Source of the DNA: Sphaerulina vaccinii
Taxonomy: Eukaryota; Ascomycota; Dothideomycetes; Mycosphaerellales; Mycosphaerellaceae
Direction of reading: 5' to 3'
Assembly (NCBI GenBank): GCA_022570795.1
Contig: JAKUDP010000027.1
Coordinates: forward strand, 1-17,273
Length of the DNA stretch: 17,273 nt
In this document: in pieces, positions 8,212 to 17,185 of the stretch
Layout of the letters: every line of letters begins with the position of its first letter
Numbering within the stretch: position 1 is the stretch's first letter
Translations under genes and position numbers: made by a program
The notes under the pieces: generated by a model
Databases searched by the model: none
What the model was told of the DNA's origin: nothing
What the model saw: the letters and a program-made list of their open reading frames with translations, nothing else

Positions 8212-8973
8212 TGCGCCCTCTCTGACTACCTTCAGGCACCTATCTGCCACGTGCCAACGGTGGAAACAGCTGTTGCCAGGATAGCCCGTTTGTGATAGGG
8301 AGTCAGCGCGTCCAAAATGTCGCGTATCGATCGCGGAGCCAGCGGTTTCGGGTCAACCAAGATCGATCTGCAGCAGCAAGATTAAGGTGGATGGCAGCGG
8401 AGGAACACCGTGCAGTGGCCCTGGCTGAGTGTGTGTATGCAGATTGAGCTCATGCAGGTAATATGAATGTCGTCCTGCACATGTGCTTTTCTGCGGTCAT
8501 CTCGCCGCAAATGCAGTTCCGATGTGCTTGTGCTTGTGCTTGTGAAGTGGGTAGGTCTGCTGTCAGACAGATTTGACAGGGCTCTAGGCCCTTGTCCTCC
8601 ACTATCCGCCAGTAGCGTCCTAATGTGTGGAGGACGCGGAGCATTCACTCGGTGCGTCCTAATGTGTGGAGGACGCGGAGCATTCACTCGGTAAGCAGGT
8701 CTATAGGCTAGCATGCACAGTATGGAGCTACGTATTGCTACTCTCTATTGGTATCACTGGTGATGCGGTAGGCAAATCTGAGATCTGATGCTATTCATAC
8801 ACCCCAGCACAAATGGCAGAATATAGCACATCCCTGATCTTGTCTCCTTCCAATGCGAGCAACCTGACTCGCTCTGTTAGTCGCGTGTATTCTCTGGCAG
8901 TGACAGGAAGTGTACAAGAACAGTGAGATCAAAGTGTGCGTCTCAAAACGGTCTACGTACACAGGCTAATCTA
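8212..8973. other. Intergenic region: kinase promoter side and ankyrin-gene 3' flank
   Basis: This 762-bp stretch separates the kinase start from the stop of the next minus-strand gene. The kinase reading frame stays open without an ATG from 8212 to 8352, so this part is probably 5' UTR. The middle holds the 39-bp tandem duplication at 8615-8692. No protein or RNA gene was recognised. Confidence 0.6.
8615..8692. repeat. Perfect 39-bp tandem duplication with an internal hairpin
   Basis: Bases 8615-8653 are repeated exactly at 8654-8692. Each unit contains CGTCCT and AGGACG, a 6-bp inverted repeat with a 9-nt loop, so the pair could form two adjacent hairpins or two copies of a binding site. 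It lies about 400 bp upstream of the kinase start. The unit length is a multiple of three, but no coding frame is supported here. The identity of the copies suggests a recent duplication. Confidence 0.9.
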
Positions 8974-11900
8974 CTAAGCAACCGTTCTGCCATGCGACTT
9001 CTGATGCACAATCGATACATGTGCAAGTCCTCGAGAAGGCTGCGAGCTGCCATCAACAGCCTCACCATGTACAAAAGTTCTTTGCCAAGGTCGTGCATCC
9101 ATCGAAGCATTCAGCTTGATAACAAAATTACCACTCTCCTTCCGTGTCATGCCTCTTTGAGCCACAGGCATATAGTCATAACGAACATCAATCGGCAACT
9201 TCTTCAGCTTCGGCTGGAGATTCTCAAACACTTCATCAAGTCGCACATAACGCAAGACAGCTTGACCATCGCGAAGCCGTGCTTTCATCTCTGCCACTGC
9301 ATTGACCCTGTCTGCAGCTCTTTGCATGTCTTCTTCGAATGTAAGCCGATCGTGCAGGTCGGTGTTGAGAACCTGCCCAGGCAGATGCTGCGGTAGGCCA
9401 GCGAGTACAGAGCCGATTAGATCATGATCAGCGACAGGAACGTCTTTGGTATCCCAGATGTCCGCTAAGCTGCCTTCATAGCCGGGCGCGTTGCTCGGCA
9501 GCATCAGTTCAATGCCTTGTCTACCTATGAGTGGCGCAGCTTGCACATTTGTCACCCAATATGGAGCATCAGGCCCAGGCGGTAAAGTGGCATACGGGTC
9601 CTGGTTTTCGTGCTTGAGAACTTGTAGCGGCGTGAAGTATTGAATCAGGAAATCCAGAGATGCGTCATCTTCGCAACTGAAGACTGATGTTGGATGAAGC
9701 ACATGAGAAATCGCCATAGGCAAGGACAGGGCCACTTGCTCGCGATATTTGAGCTTCGCAGCGGCCAGTTCCTGCTTCGCACGTGCTTCCTCTTCTGCTC
9801 GACGCTTTGCTTCCGCCGCCTTCGCTTCGTGCTCGAGCCTGATCTGCTCTATGCGGCGCTGCTCTTCCGCCATTCGTGCCAACTTTTCCTCCTCAGCACG
9901 TTTCGCAGCGGCGGCAGCTTCTGCCTCGCGTTCCTGCGTCCGCTTAGCTTCGAGCAGCTGTGCCTCATCAGTACCCTGCATCTCGGAATCTTTATTCTGA
10001 CTAGTAGAGTCTTTGTCTTCTGCACTCTCCTCCAGTGTCGGTAGAGGTGTTTCAGCAGTAGCACGCAAGGACGACGAATGCCGTCGAAGTCGAGGAGACA
10101 GATCTGCGCTTGGTGTCGCTGACATGCTTTTGCGTCTTGTGCGTCCCGATGCTCGCGTGGCAGTATCCGGCGGTTTCATCGAGGGTTCTTCCTCCATTTC
10201 ATCTCCAGTCGCGTCGTCTGAGCTAGACTCGTCTGAAGACTCATGAGATGCAGTCTTGCCACTCGCCACGCGCATGTCGCGCTTCGACATCAGTCTTCGG
10301 CCGTTCTTCCTTCGTGGGGCTTCCTCTTCGTCACTATCATCTTCTTCGTCATCGGCAGGCGTACGCCGCATAACTCGACGCTTTGCGCTATCTCGCTTAG
10401 AGACAGGACTCGAGCTGCGCCGTTCTTTGGCAGCTCTGGCATCATATAACTGTTGCAACAGCTGTTTCTCCTCTCGCCAGTGCGGACCATGTTTCTCTTC
10501 TGCCACCTCAGGCCAAGTCTTGTCATAACGATTGCGGTACAGCGGGTCAAAGTTGTCGAGCTCTGCGAGTGACTTCACCATCTCCAGATGTGACGTTCCC
10601 AAGACACTCAGCATAACACGTTCGGGTTTCTGTCCAGCCTTCTTTTCGGACATCTCTGCTAGCAGCATATTGACAAGGTAAGAGTCTCCTGTCTTGGCAG
10701 CGGCTGCGATAATTGCATTGTCCACAGGCACACGGGCGTCCAGAAACTCCTTTACTCCATTGCGATCATTAATCTGCACAAGTTTTAGAAGGTTCTCGTA
10801 AGAACGCGCCATGAAATGTAATTCCTTGGATGGTCCAGCTCGATGGCGCATCTCTTCCTCGCGATCTCGCCGCTGCCGTGATCCGTCCGTGTTCCAGACC
10901 TCAATTGCTTTCCTCAAAGCTGCTCGGATCTTGTCCGCGTCATCAGTATCGTCGGTAACGACATCCAGTGCCTGCTGTCCTTTGAGATTCTGTCTCAGTG
11001 GGTCGACACCAGCCCGAAGCAGACTATGTAGCACATCCAGGTGGCCATTCTCAGCAGCATCTATAAGGGGAGTATCCTTATCGACATTAGCACAGTCGAT
11101 TTGGCAGCCTTGATCAATTAGGTAATCCACGACTTCAACATTGCCATGGAGTGCAGCAATCTGAAGGGGCTTGTTGCCAGCGAATTCGGCAAGTTCAAGT
11201 TGATCAGGATCTTTATCTCGCCACTCTTTGACTGCGTCCAGGTCGCCGTCTTCGCACGCTTCTGCTAACTTCGTAAATCCATATTTGTTGATATGACGTT
11301 TGTGTTCGCGGCCTGCTGGTCGTCCTGGAGTTGATGTACTACGTCCAACTCCTCGCCGAGGTCGTCGATGTTCTGTGTTACCATGAGAGGTCGTCTCTGA
11401 AGATGCATCAGACTCCTCCCACACGGAGCGAGTGCTCTTTAATTCTTTCCCAAGGTTATGAGGGCCAGATCGGCGCTTCCTATCCGACGCCTCTGGGACG
11501 CCTTCAGTGAACGCGGACTGCGTAGATATTGCCCTCCGATGGCTGCGCAGCTTTGGTGAAAGCGAAGACTCCTTCCTTCCAGCTAGCTCTTCGGAATGAA
11601 GACCACGAAGTCGGCGTCTCGATGGCTCAGTACTCGGACGTTTGTTGGGCAGGCTTACAGAAGAAGCTCGGTGTTTCCGTTTCCTGGGATTCGGTGAAAG
11701 TACATCGTTGCGCGAGAACTCGGGCAGCTCTGATACAGCACGCGACAGTGAAGATCCACGCGAAGGGGGATTAGGAGGACGTGGCGAGCTGAGAGGTTCG
11801 CTCATGCTGTTTTGACCATCCTCATCTTCCATGCGCCCAGGACTCTCATCCTTGACATCTCTGGCCAATACTGCATTCTCCACGCTAGGCACGGGCGAAG

Positions 11901-12270
11901 GTTGCGCTGAATCGTCCTCGTCACCGTCGGTTGGAACAGGCAGGCCGCCGATCCGATGTCGCGGTTTTGGCTGCTGTCGCTCCACCTTGACAGCGCTACT
12001 CTGTCTTTCAGCTTCCTTGCGCTTTACGGGACTATCGATGAGTGTTTCCGCTTCTGAATCCACATCATCGTGAGGCGCATCTTCATCGGTCTTCCCATCC
12101 ACCGTATGGGAGCCCTTCCCAGCCAGTCCTCGAGGTCTGTCGCTCGTTTCGCCAGTGCTCCTATGCTGGCTTGGTTCACGATGTCCATTCGCGCTCACCG
12201 TGGGCTCTTCATTCTGTGCAGCAGGTCCAGTCTCGGTAGTGGCCGGATCTGGCGATTTGCTACCATTCAT
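8974..12270 (-). CDS. Ankyrin-repeat protein, Hos4-like (Set3 histone-deacetylase complex)
   Basis: Intronless, 1098 aa from the first ATG (12270) to TAG at 8974-8976. Residues 1-325 are disordered, acidic and Ser/Pro-rich, with basic patches (RKRKHR near 196-201, NKRPSTEPSRRR near 209-220) that could be nuclear localisation signals. Ankyrin repeats span about 329-457, with the consensus seen in GNKPLQIAALHGNVEVVDYLI and DKDTPLIDAAENGHLDVLHSLL. A Ser/Glu-rich basic linker and an Ala/Glu/Arg coiled coil (about 775-845) follow. The tail (846-1098) is a compact domain without a recognised catalytic motif. This order (disordered N-terminus, ankyrins, coiled coil, conserved tail) fits fungal Hos4-like proteins; yeast Hos4 is a subunit of the Set3 complex, a repressive deacetylase. 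The assignment rests on architecture, so another nuclear ankyrin protein is possible. The open frame continues without ATG to 12408, so the N-terminus is uncertain. Confidence 0.75.
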   Translation of the reverse strand: MNGSKSPDPATTETGPAAQNEEPTVSANGHREPSQHRSTGETSDRPRGLAGKGSHTVDGKTDEDAPHDDVDSEAETLIDSPVKRKEAERQSSAVKVERQQPKPRHRIGGLPVPTDGDEDDSAQPSPVPSVENAVLARDVKDESPGRMEDEDGQNSMSEPLSSPRPPNPPSRGSSLSRAVSELPEFSRNDVLSPNPRKRKHRASSVSLPNKRPSTEPSRRRLRGLHSEELAGRKESSLSPKLRSHRRAISTQSAFTEGVPEASDRKRRSGPHNLGKELKSTRSVWEESDASSETTSHGNTEHRRPRRGVGRSTSTPGRPAGREHKRHINKYGFTKLAEACEDGDLDAVKEWRDKDPDQLELAEFAGNKPLQIAALHGNVEVVDYLIDQGCQIDCANVDKDTPLIDAAENGHLDVLHSLLRAGVDPLRQNLKGQQALDVVTDDTDDADKIRAALRKAIEVWNTDGSRQRRDREEEMRHRAGPSKELHFMARSYENLLKLVQINDRNGVKEFLDARVPVDNAIIAAAAKTGDSYLVNMLLAEMSEKKAGQKPERVMLSVLGTSHLEMVKSLAELDNFDPLYRNRYDKTWPEVAEEKHGPHWREEKQLLQQLYDARAAKERRSSSPVSKRDSAKRRVMRRTPADDEEDDSDEEEAPRRKNGRRLMSKRDMRVASGKTASHESSDESSSDDATGDEMEEEPSMKPPDTATRASGRTRRKSMSATPSADLSPRLRRHSSSLRATAETPLPTLEESAEDKDSTSQNKDSEMQGTDEAQLLEAKRTQEREAEAAAAAKRAEEEKLARMAEEQRRIEQIRLEHEAKAAEAKRRAEEEARAKQELAAAKLKYREQVALSLPMAISHVLHPTSVFSCEDDASLDFLIQYFTPLQVLKHENQDPYATLPPGPDAPYWVTNVQAAPLIGRQGIELMLPSNAPGYEGSLADIWDTKDVPVADHDLIGSVLAGLPQHLPGQVLNTDLHDRLTFEEDMQRAADRVNAVAEMKARLRDGQAVLRYVRLDEVFENLQPKLKKLPIDVRYDYMPVAQRGMTRKESGNFVIKLNASMDARPWQRTFVHGEAVDGSSQPSRGLAHVSIVHQKSHGRTVA

Positions 12271-12680
12271 ACCGCTGCCAGATAGAACGCGATTCGCATT
12301 ACTCCCGTAGAGAGGGTCGCTTGGTTCCTTTGGTCGAGGTCGAGGGCGGTCGGGCGCGTGCAGGAGATCGTGCAGTTGGAGGATGGTCCGTGCAGACAAA
12401 CGACGGTCCTAGTCTATAAGACTACGTTTTCGGTGATGACGCGACTGACAGAATGTTCACGGCACGTGGAGTGGAGCGGATGAGGTGGATTGTGTGGTAA
12501 GTTTGGATGTATGCTTGGATGGAGACTCCCAAGCTCTGTGTCACCTTGTACGCGCTATACCTATTATGGCGAGGGACGATAATCATTATCAATATATATT
12601 GAGCACTACCTGACGCTGATGACCTTCAGAACCTCAAAACTCCTTGCAATAGGAACGCCACTCATGAATGCATATCAATA
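12271..12680. other. Intergenic region: 5' flank of the ankyrin gene, 3' flank of the F-box gene
   Basis: This stretch of about 410 bp holds the promoter and 5' UTR of the minus-strand ankyrin gene. Its first 138 bases are an open, ATG-less extension of that gene's frame, closed by TAG at 12409-12411. An AT-rich patch (AATATATATT, 12591-12600) could serve as a core promoter element. No separate gene is supported. Confidence 0.55.
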
Positions 12681-14867
12681 TCACATCACAGCACATCCGC
12701 CACTTCTGGCACGCCGACGACGACCTCCGCCTACTCCAATACCAGGTGTTTGCAAATCGACTTCTTCTTCATCAGCGTGCATAAGTTGCGCCTGACGAGC
12801 CCGCCTTTCTCGACGACGACGACCTCCACCAGTAGTATTGGCTTCCTCCTGAGCAATCATGAATTCTGCCCATTTCCTCTCAAGACGTCTGGCTGCAATG
12901 AAATCTCCGCGCATCACTCGCTTGAAGTGCTCCTCCACGGTCGGCTGGTATGTATAGAAACACTTGAGCTGGATGACTTCGGCCGGGAACGTGGCACTTC
13001 GCACGATTGTTGCAGCTTCGCCATCATGTTGCGTGGTGTGAGTCGTTATGGACACGTCAGCATTTCGAGATAGGACTTCTCGCACGCCAGTCCAGGTGAC
13101 ATTCTGACAATCATAAGCCACCAATCGCAGGCCAACTGCAGGTTTCCACAGATTTCGACCTGGCGCTGCATTGCCTCGAACGGTCCTGCGTCCACTTCTC
13201 TGCCTGACCATGCTTGCGGCCTCTGCCAGAACCAGATCTCCAATGCGCGTGTTGTCCATTTCCAGGGATCGAAGGCTTGTGCATACTTTGACGAGTGGCA
13301 GCATACCAGCGTCGCCCATATTTTCGCAGTATGAGATACTCAAGTGCCTCAGCCTTTTAGCACACGGAGAAACGGCCAGCGCATGCAAGGTCGCATTAGT
13401 GAGATCCTCAAGCTCTTCCAGGTCCAGGTGAGTCAACATCGAGGTTGTGGGCAGCAACTCTGCCATGGTAGCATCAAGGATTCCACTGCACTTCGATAGC
13501 TGGAGACCTTCGACATAAGGAATGTTACCAACGAAGCTGCGCACGCCTTTATCAGTGAGCGACCTACACCTCGTGAGATCAATATGCTTGAGTCTACGAG
13601 GTGGCACGATCGGCCTGCCAGAGATGTGGTCAATCTCGCTATCTTTCCCTTCGATCAGGACAGCGAGCGACTCATCGGTGATGGTTTCGCAGTTCATCAA
13701 TATCAGGCGCTCCAGCGTGTTTCGCTGGAACAGAAGCTCCATGAACTGGACATCATCCCAGCCACGGATCTCACCTGCACGAAGATCCCTCAGTAGCGGG
13801 CAGCTCTCTACGACCTTTTTCAGTCCGCGAGTATCGACGTTGTTGCACCACGAAATATTGAGATGCTCCAGCTTCGGACAATTCTGAGCAATAATCTTCA
13901 TACCAGCATTGGTAGCACCAGCAAGCCCAGAGAAGTTGATATGCACCAGCCGACTGTTGCACCACAGGAAGTTGTGAATGGACGCGCGATCAATACGACA
14001 GCCTTCGAGAGACAAGTTCTCCAGATTTGTGCAAGCGTCAGAAAGACCTTTGGAGTTCCAACGTTCCCGTAACTGAACACAGCCTCGCAGGTTGAGATCG
14101 CGTACGAAAGGTCCAGCAGCGGTGATGATGCTCACAAGAGCATCTCCTGGTATATCCTGGTAGAAGCCCGCAGTGTCTAAGATCGCCCACAGCTGTCCAT
14201 CAAAGCACATCTGATGCCATGACTTTGAGACTATGGAGGATTGAACAATCTCTTTCGGTTTAAGGTAAGTGAGAACCTCCATCCTCAGCTCTGATGGTAG
14301 ATCACGCCAGAAGTTGAAATCGTGGCGTCTGACCACTTGTTTCTCAACTGGTCGCGAGAAATAGTCCTCATTCACTTCGGCGATTCCAAGCGCAGTGCTT
14401 GTTGGCTTAGGCGTGGAGCGAAAGTCTTGCGGCACACCAACAGAGAGCTTGCCATCATGCTGTGGAAGGATCCGAACACGAGCGGTTTCATCGAAGAAAG
14501 CTGGAAATTGGGTTCCTGGTGTAGTCGGCACAGATGTGGGAGGAGTGCCATAAGCAGCTGATGCAAACTCGCGGCTCAAGGCAGCCCCAGGACTACCATA
14601 TGTTGTCCCTGAGTTGAGCGAGATGCATGATATTGATCCTTTGCCATTGCCATTGTACCCGCTAGATCGAGTTGTGCTGAGTCTTGCTATTGAAGGCGAG
14701 GATGAGATTCGCGTCAAGCCTTGTAGAAGTCTTTGGCGACCTTTCAACTTTCGTGGCAGCTCTTGAAACTCCTCTTGAAAGGGTGGAGAAGATGATGCAT
14801 TCGAGCTCTGTGGTGAATTGTTGTGTGTCATTGCTGCGTCGAAGGACTCCGTAGAATGGGAAGCCAT
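12681..14867 (-). CDS. F-box / leucine-rich-repeat protein with C-terminal CaaX-like motif
   Basis: Intronless, 728 aa. The N-terminal 180 residues are low-complexity and Ser/Thr/Pro-rich. The F-box lies at about 184-228 (FWRDLPSELRMEVLTYL, then SKSWHQMCFDGQLW), the Skp1-binding module of SCF ubiquitin ligases. From about 250 to 600 there are cysteine-containing leucine-rich repeats with the LxxLxLxxC spacing (DLNLRGC, NLSLEGC, HLNISWC, HIDLTRC, HLSISYC), as in Grr1/Pof2/FBXL proteins; these normally hold the substrate. The end is polybasic (GGGRRRRARSGG) followed by CAVM, which fits a prenylation CaaX box. It is likely the substrate receptor of an SCF ligase. The substrate cannot be told, and I do not assign it to Grr1 in particular. 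The start is the first ATG; a short, distinct 5' flank follows upstream. Confidence 0.88.
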   Translation of the reverse strand: MASHSTESFDAAMTHNNSPQSSNASSSPPFQEEFQELPRKLKGRQRLLQGLTRISSSPSIARLSTTRSSGYNGNGKGSISCISLNSGTTYGSPGAALSREFASAAYGTPPTSVPTTPGTQFPAFFDETARVRILPQHDGKLSVGVPQDFRSTPKPTSTALGIAEVNEDYFSRPVEKQVVRRHDFNFWRDLPSELRMEVLTYLKPKEIVQSSIVSKSWHQMCFDGQLWAILDTAGFYQDIPGDALVSIITAAGPFVRDLNLRGCVQLRERWNSKGLSDACTNLENLSLEGCRIDRASIHNFLWCNSRLVHINFSGLAGATNAGMKIIAQNCPKLEHLNISWCNNVDTRGLKKVVESCPLLRDLRAGEIRGWDDVQFMELLFQRNTLERLILMNCETITDESLAVLIEGKDSEIDHISGRPIVPPRRLKHIDLTRCRSLTDKGVRSFVGNIPYVEGLQLSKCSGILDATMAELLPTTSMLTHLDLEELEDLTNATLHALAVSPCAKRLRHLSISYCENMGDAGMLPLVKVCTSLRSLEMDNTRIGDLVLAEAASMVRQRSGRRTVRGNAAPGRNLWKPAVGLRLVAYDCQNVTWTGVREVLSRNADVSITTHTTQHDGEAATIVRSATFPAEVIQLKCFYTYQPTVEEHFKRVMRGDFIAARRLERKWAEFMIAQEEANTTGGGRRRRERRARQAQLMHADEEEVDLQTPGIGVGGGRRRRARSGGCAVM

Positions 14868-15846
14868 ATTGACCGATCAAGGTGCAGTATGGCGATGCGG
14901 TGGAATGTTACGACCGACCCACTTCTGGGGAGAGAATAGATAGTCTCAGATCGTTCGTAGGATCGTGAAGAGTGGGAGTCTGCAATGTAGGACTACTTGT
15001 AATGATCAGTATACTATGCTGTGTATGCGTAGTCTATCGCAATCGCAGCTCCCCGCCCTCGTGCTGCGGTCATCCGGACAGTACAGACAGCATCATACCT
15101 AGCAACATGCAAACATGCGAAACATACCTATGGCGTGCCAGTCTACTATCTACATAGACTTGTCGACAGGAAGCGATATCTTTTGTGTCCAATACATTTG
15201 ATCACAAGACCTTTCAGCTGCTGGGAGTCCTTATCCTTATCGATGGGAAGATGGAGGGGTGTGGTGGGTGATGATCGGCTCAATGATCTTCGTCAGTTGC
15301 CGACAGACATGATCATGATGGTCTGCGATAATAACACAAAAACGCTAACGGCTGATGGTGAGTAGAAGAAGATGGTATGAGGATAGCGAAGTACTCCCCA
15401 GGAAGGAGCGGGCTGAAGAAGAGAGGCACAGCACAGTAGTAGGATAGAGTGCATTATCAAAACGAGCTAAACAACCGACCGAGAGGCTAGCCAAGGTGCG
15501 TCGCGTGCTTCTGGAACTTGACTGTTTGACCGAGAATAAGCACGAGGATGTTATTGGAGGTTTTCAGCCGCAGAGTTCGTCGTATCGTATAAGCATCAGA
15601 GTAAGACCGTATAGCAGAAGCTATTATTGCCAGTGAAACGCTTCTCCAACATCTTGAAGAGTAAGTCGTCGTGTTCAGACTACCTTACGGCGCAACTATG
15701 GGGAAGAGGGGTCCCTCCACGTGGGCACCACGAAGATGTTTCGATTAAATCCCACCTATTAGCTGGACTTTGTTCAGCCCTCGACCGCTCTTGGACATGC
15801 AGGGCTCTCACACTGTCCATACGTGCTCCTCCGTTTCCGTGATCTA
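14868..15846. other. Intergenic region upstream of the F-box gene
   Basis: This 979-bp stretch contains the F-box promoter and 5' UTR next to 14868 and the 3' UTR of the DUF1295-type gene near 15846. The open frames inside it are short and without family features. I looked for tRNA boxes and clear repeats and found none. A C/D-box-like pair near 15269-15355 was considered and rejected. Confidence 0.55.
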
Positions 15847-16987
15847 TCACGCCTTCTTCTTCTGCTTCTTGGCCTTCGCCTGCTCCACGTACTTCGGCCC
15901 CAGTGTCTCCATCTCCTCCTCATTCCAACCTTTACTGAGAAGTGTGGGGACGAACTGACCAACTCGTTCTTGGTAAAGTCCATATTCAGGATATTTGCCC
16001 TTACTGATCCACTCCGTGATTGGAGTACTTCCCTGAAATACCATCACATACGCGATCACGCCTGCGCACGTCCAGTTGTACAAAGTGTCGGACTGGAAGC
16101 AAGACCATTGGTATAACAGGATCCATATACTCTGCTCAGCTGCGAAGTTCGGGTGACGACTGTATTTCCAGAGCCCGGTTGTAACAAAGCCACGATCCAT
16201 CTGGGTTCGAGTCCACCCAGCTGGGACTTTTGCAGTCTTCAAGTACTCTTTCTTGGCGTTCTGGTAGTTCCATTGCTGTTGGTCGGCGAAGTACGTGAAG
16301 ATGACGAGGGCCATCAGCAGCCGGGCGATGATGATGTCGGCCATACCCATCTCGGGCTGAAGCTGCGAGGAGAGAAGCAGCACGTATGTTGGCAGCGTGA
16401 CACTCCAGAGAAGGACCTTCGACGCATCAGTAAGAGCCAGAAGGTGGAAGGAGATAGACTTACCAGCTGCAGAGACGAGATGAAGACAATGTTCAATAGC
16501 AGGAAGCCAAAAGAGCCAATGTACCCCTTGATCAGCTCCCACCTATAGTCCTCACTTCCAATCTGGTATCCTCCCTTCCGCCAGTAATTATAGGTCAGTC
16601 TCATGGACCATACAACACTGAAAGCAAGCACGTTGTCGACTCTCGTGGTAGGCAGGCCATTGAGACGCGCCCAAAGGGCATAGTGAAAGTTGAAGACTGT
16701 AGGGAGAATGCTCCACACTCTGTCCACCTGGCTGTAGTTCTTGTTCACCTCTGCGACGATGAAGAAGATAGGGAACAGAGCGAGGGACACAGCAAGTCCA
16801 AAGATGGCCGGTTGGTCGAAACATATATCTGAGTGAGAGCTTCGACGTCTCCGATCGATTCGTAGATTTGTTGTGGCAGCGCGTAGAGCTGTGGGAGGTA
16901 GGCTTCGAAGGTGGTGCTGTAGTCTGCACAGTCTTGCAGTGTTCGGACTGCAGGCAGTGCCATATGCGCTGCTTGGACGACCACCAT
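15847..16987 (-). pseudogene. DUF1295 / steroid 5-alpha-reductase-like membrane protein, interrupted by a one-base frameshift
   Basis: Exon 1 is 16987-16464 and exon 2 is 16416-15847, with a 47-nt intron at 16417-16463 (GTAAGT, TTACTGAT, GAAG). The N-terminal part (MALPAVRTLQDCADYS, from an inner ATG at 16963, to IYVSTN) and the next part (IFGLAVSLALF, then NKNYSQVDRVWSILP) both fit the family but lie in different frames. The switch falls near 16808-16813, at a CC pair (minus strand) where one missing C explains it. Exon 1 is 524 nt, one short of the multiple of three that the phase-0 splice needs. Without the break the protein would be about 364 aa with several hydrophobic segments, the family block SRHPNFAAEQ, and a KKKA end that fits a di-lysine ER-retrieval signal. 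Relatives are ER-membrane reductase-like enzymes; the substrate is unknown. It could equally be an intact gene with a sequencing error. Confidence 0.75.
16417..16463 (-). other. Spliceosomal intron of the DUF1295-type gene (47 nt)
   Basis: On the minus strand it begins GTAAGT and ends TCGAAG, with a TTACTGAT branch-like sequence. Removing it joins SSLQL to VLLWSVTLPTYVLLL in phase 0, giving one continuous hydrophobic segment. Confidence 0.8.
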
Positions 16988-17185
16988 CTTTCCTATACAG
17001 TGAGTGTTGGTAGCCGGTAGTGTTGGTGTTCAATTTGGTAGCCTTTCACGTTTGGAGAAGCTCAATGAAGCTCCCTGATGATCTGCAAGGATATGACGCC
17101 CACATTCATATGACAGCCGACTTTCAATGCTTCCATTACTTCGCCTGTATACTCTTTAACAACAACACCCAACGCTATAGGGAAA

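Noticed and set aside
8212..8352. N-terminal extension of the PAS kinase upstream of the ATG at 8211
   Set aside because: The frame is open for 47 codons but has no ATG after the stop at 8353-8355, and I cannot show conservation. It is treated as 5' UTR.
8382..8714. Minus-strand open frame with a repeated RVNAPRPPHIRT peptide
   Set aside because: The peptide repeat is only the 39-bp DNA duplication read in frame. The rest has no protein-like features and lies in a promoter region.
15265..15356. C/D-box snoRNA-like pair (GTGATGA ... CTGATG)
   Set aside because: No terminal stem closes the boxes, internal C'/D' boxes are poor, and RTGATGA is expected several times by chance in 17 kb on two strands.
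16800..16860. A small intron bridging the two frames of the DUF1295-type gene
   Set aside because: The only nearby acceptors would need a very short intron or loss of family-like residues (EALTQIYVSTN), and candidate donors are weak. A one-base change is simpler.
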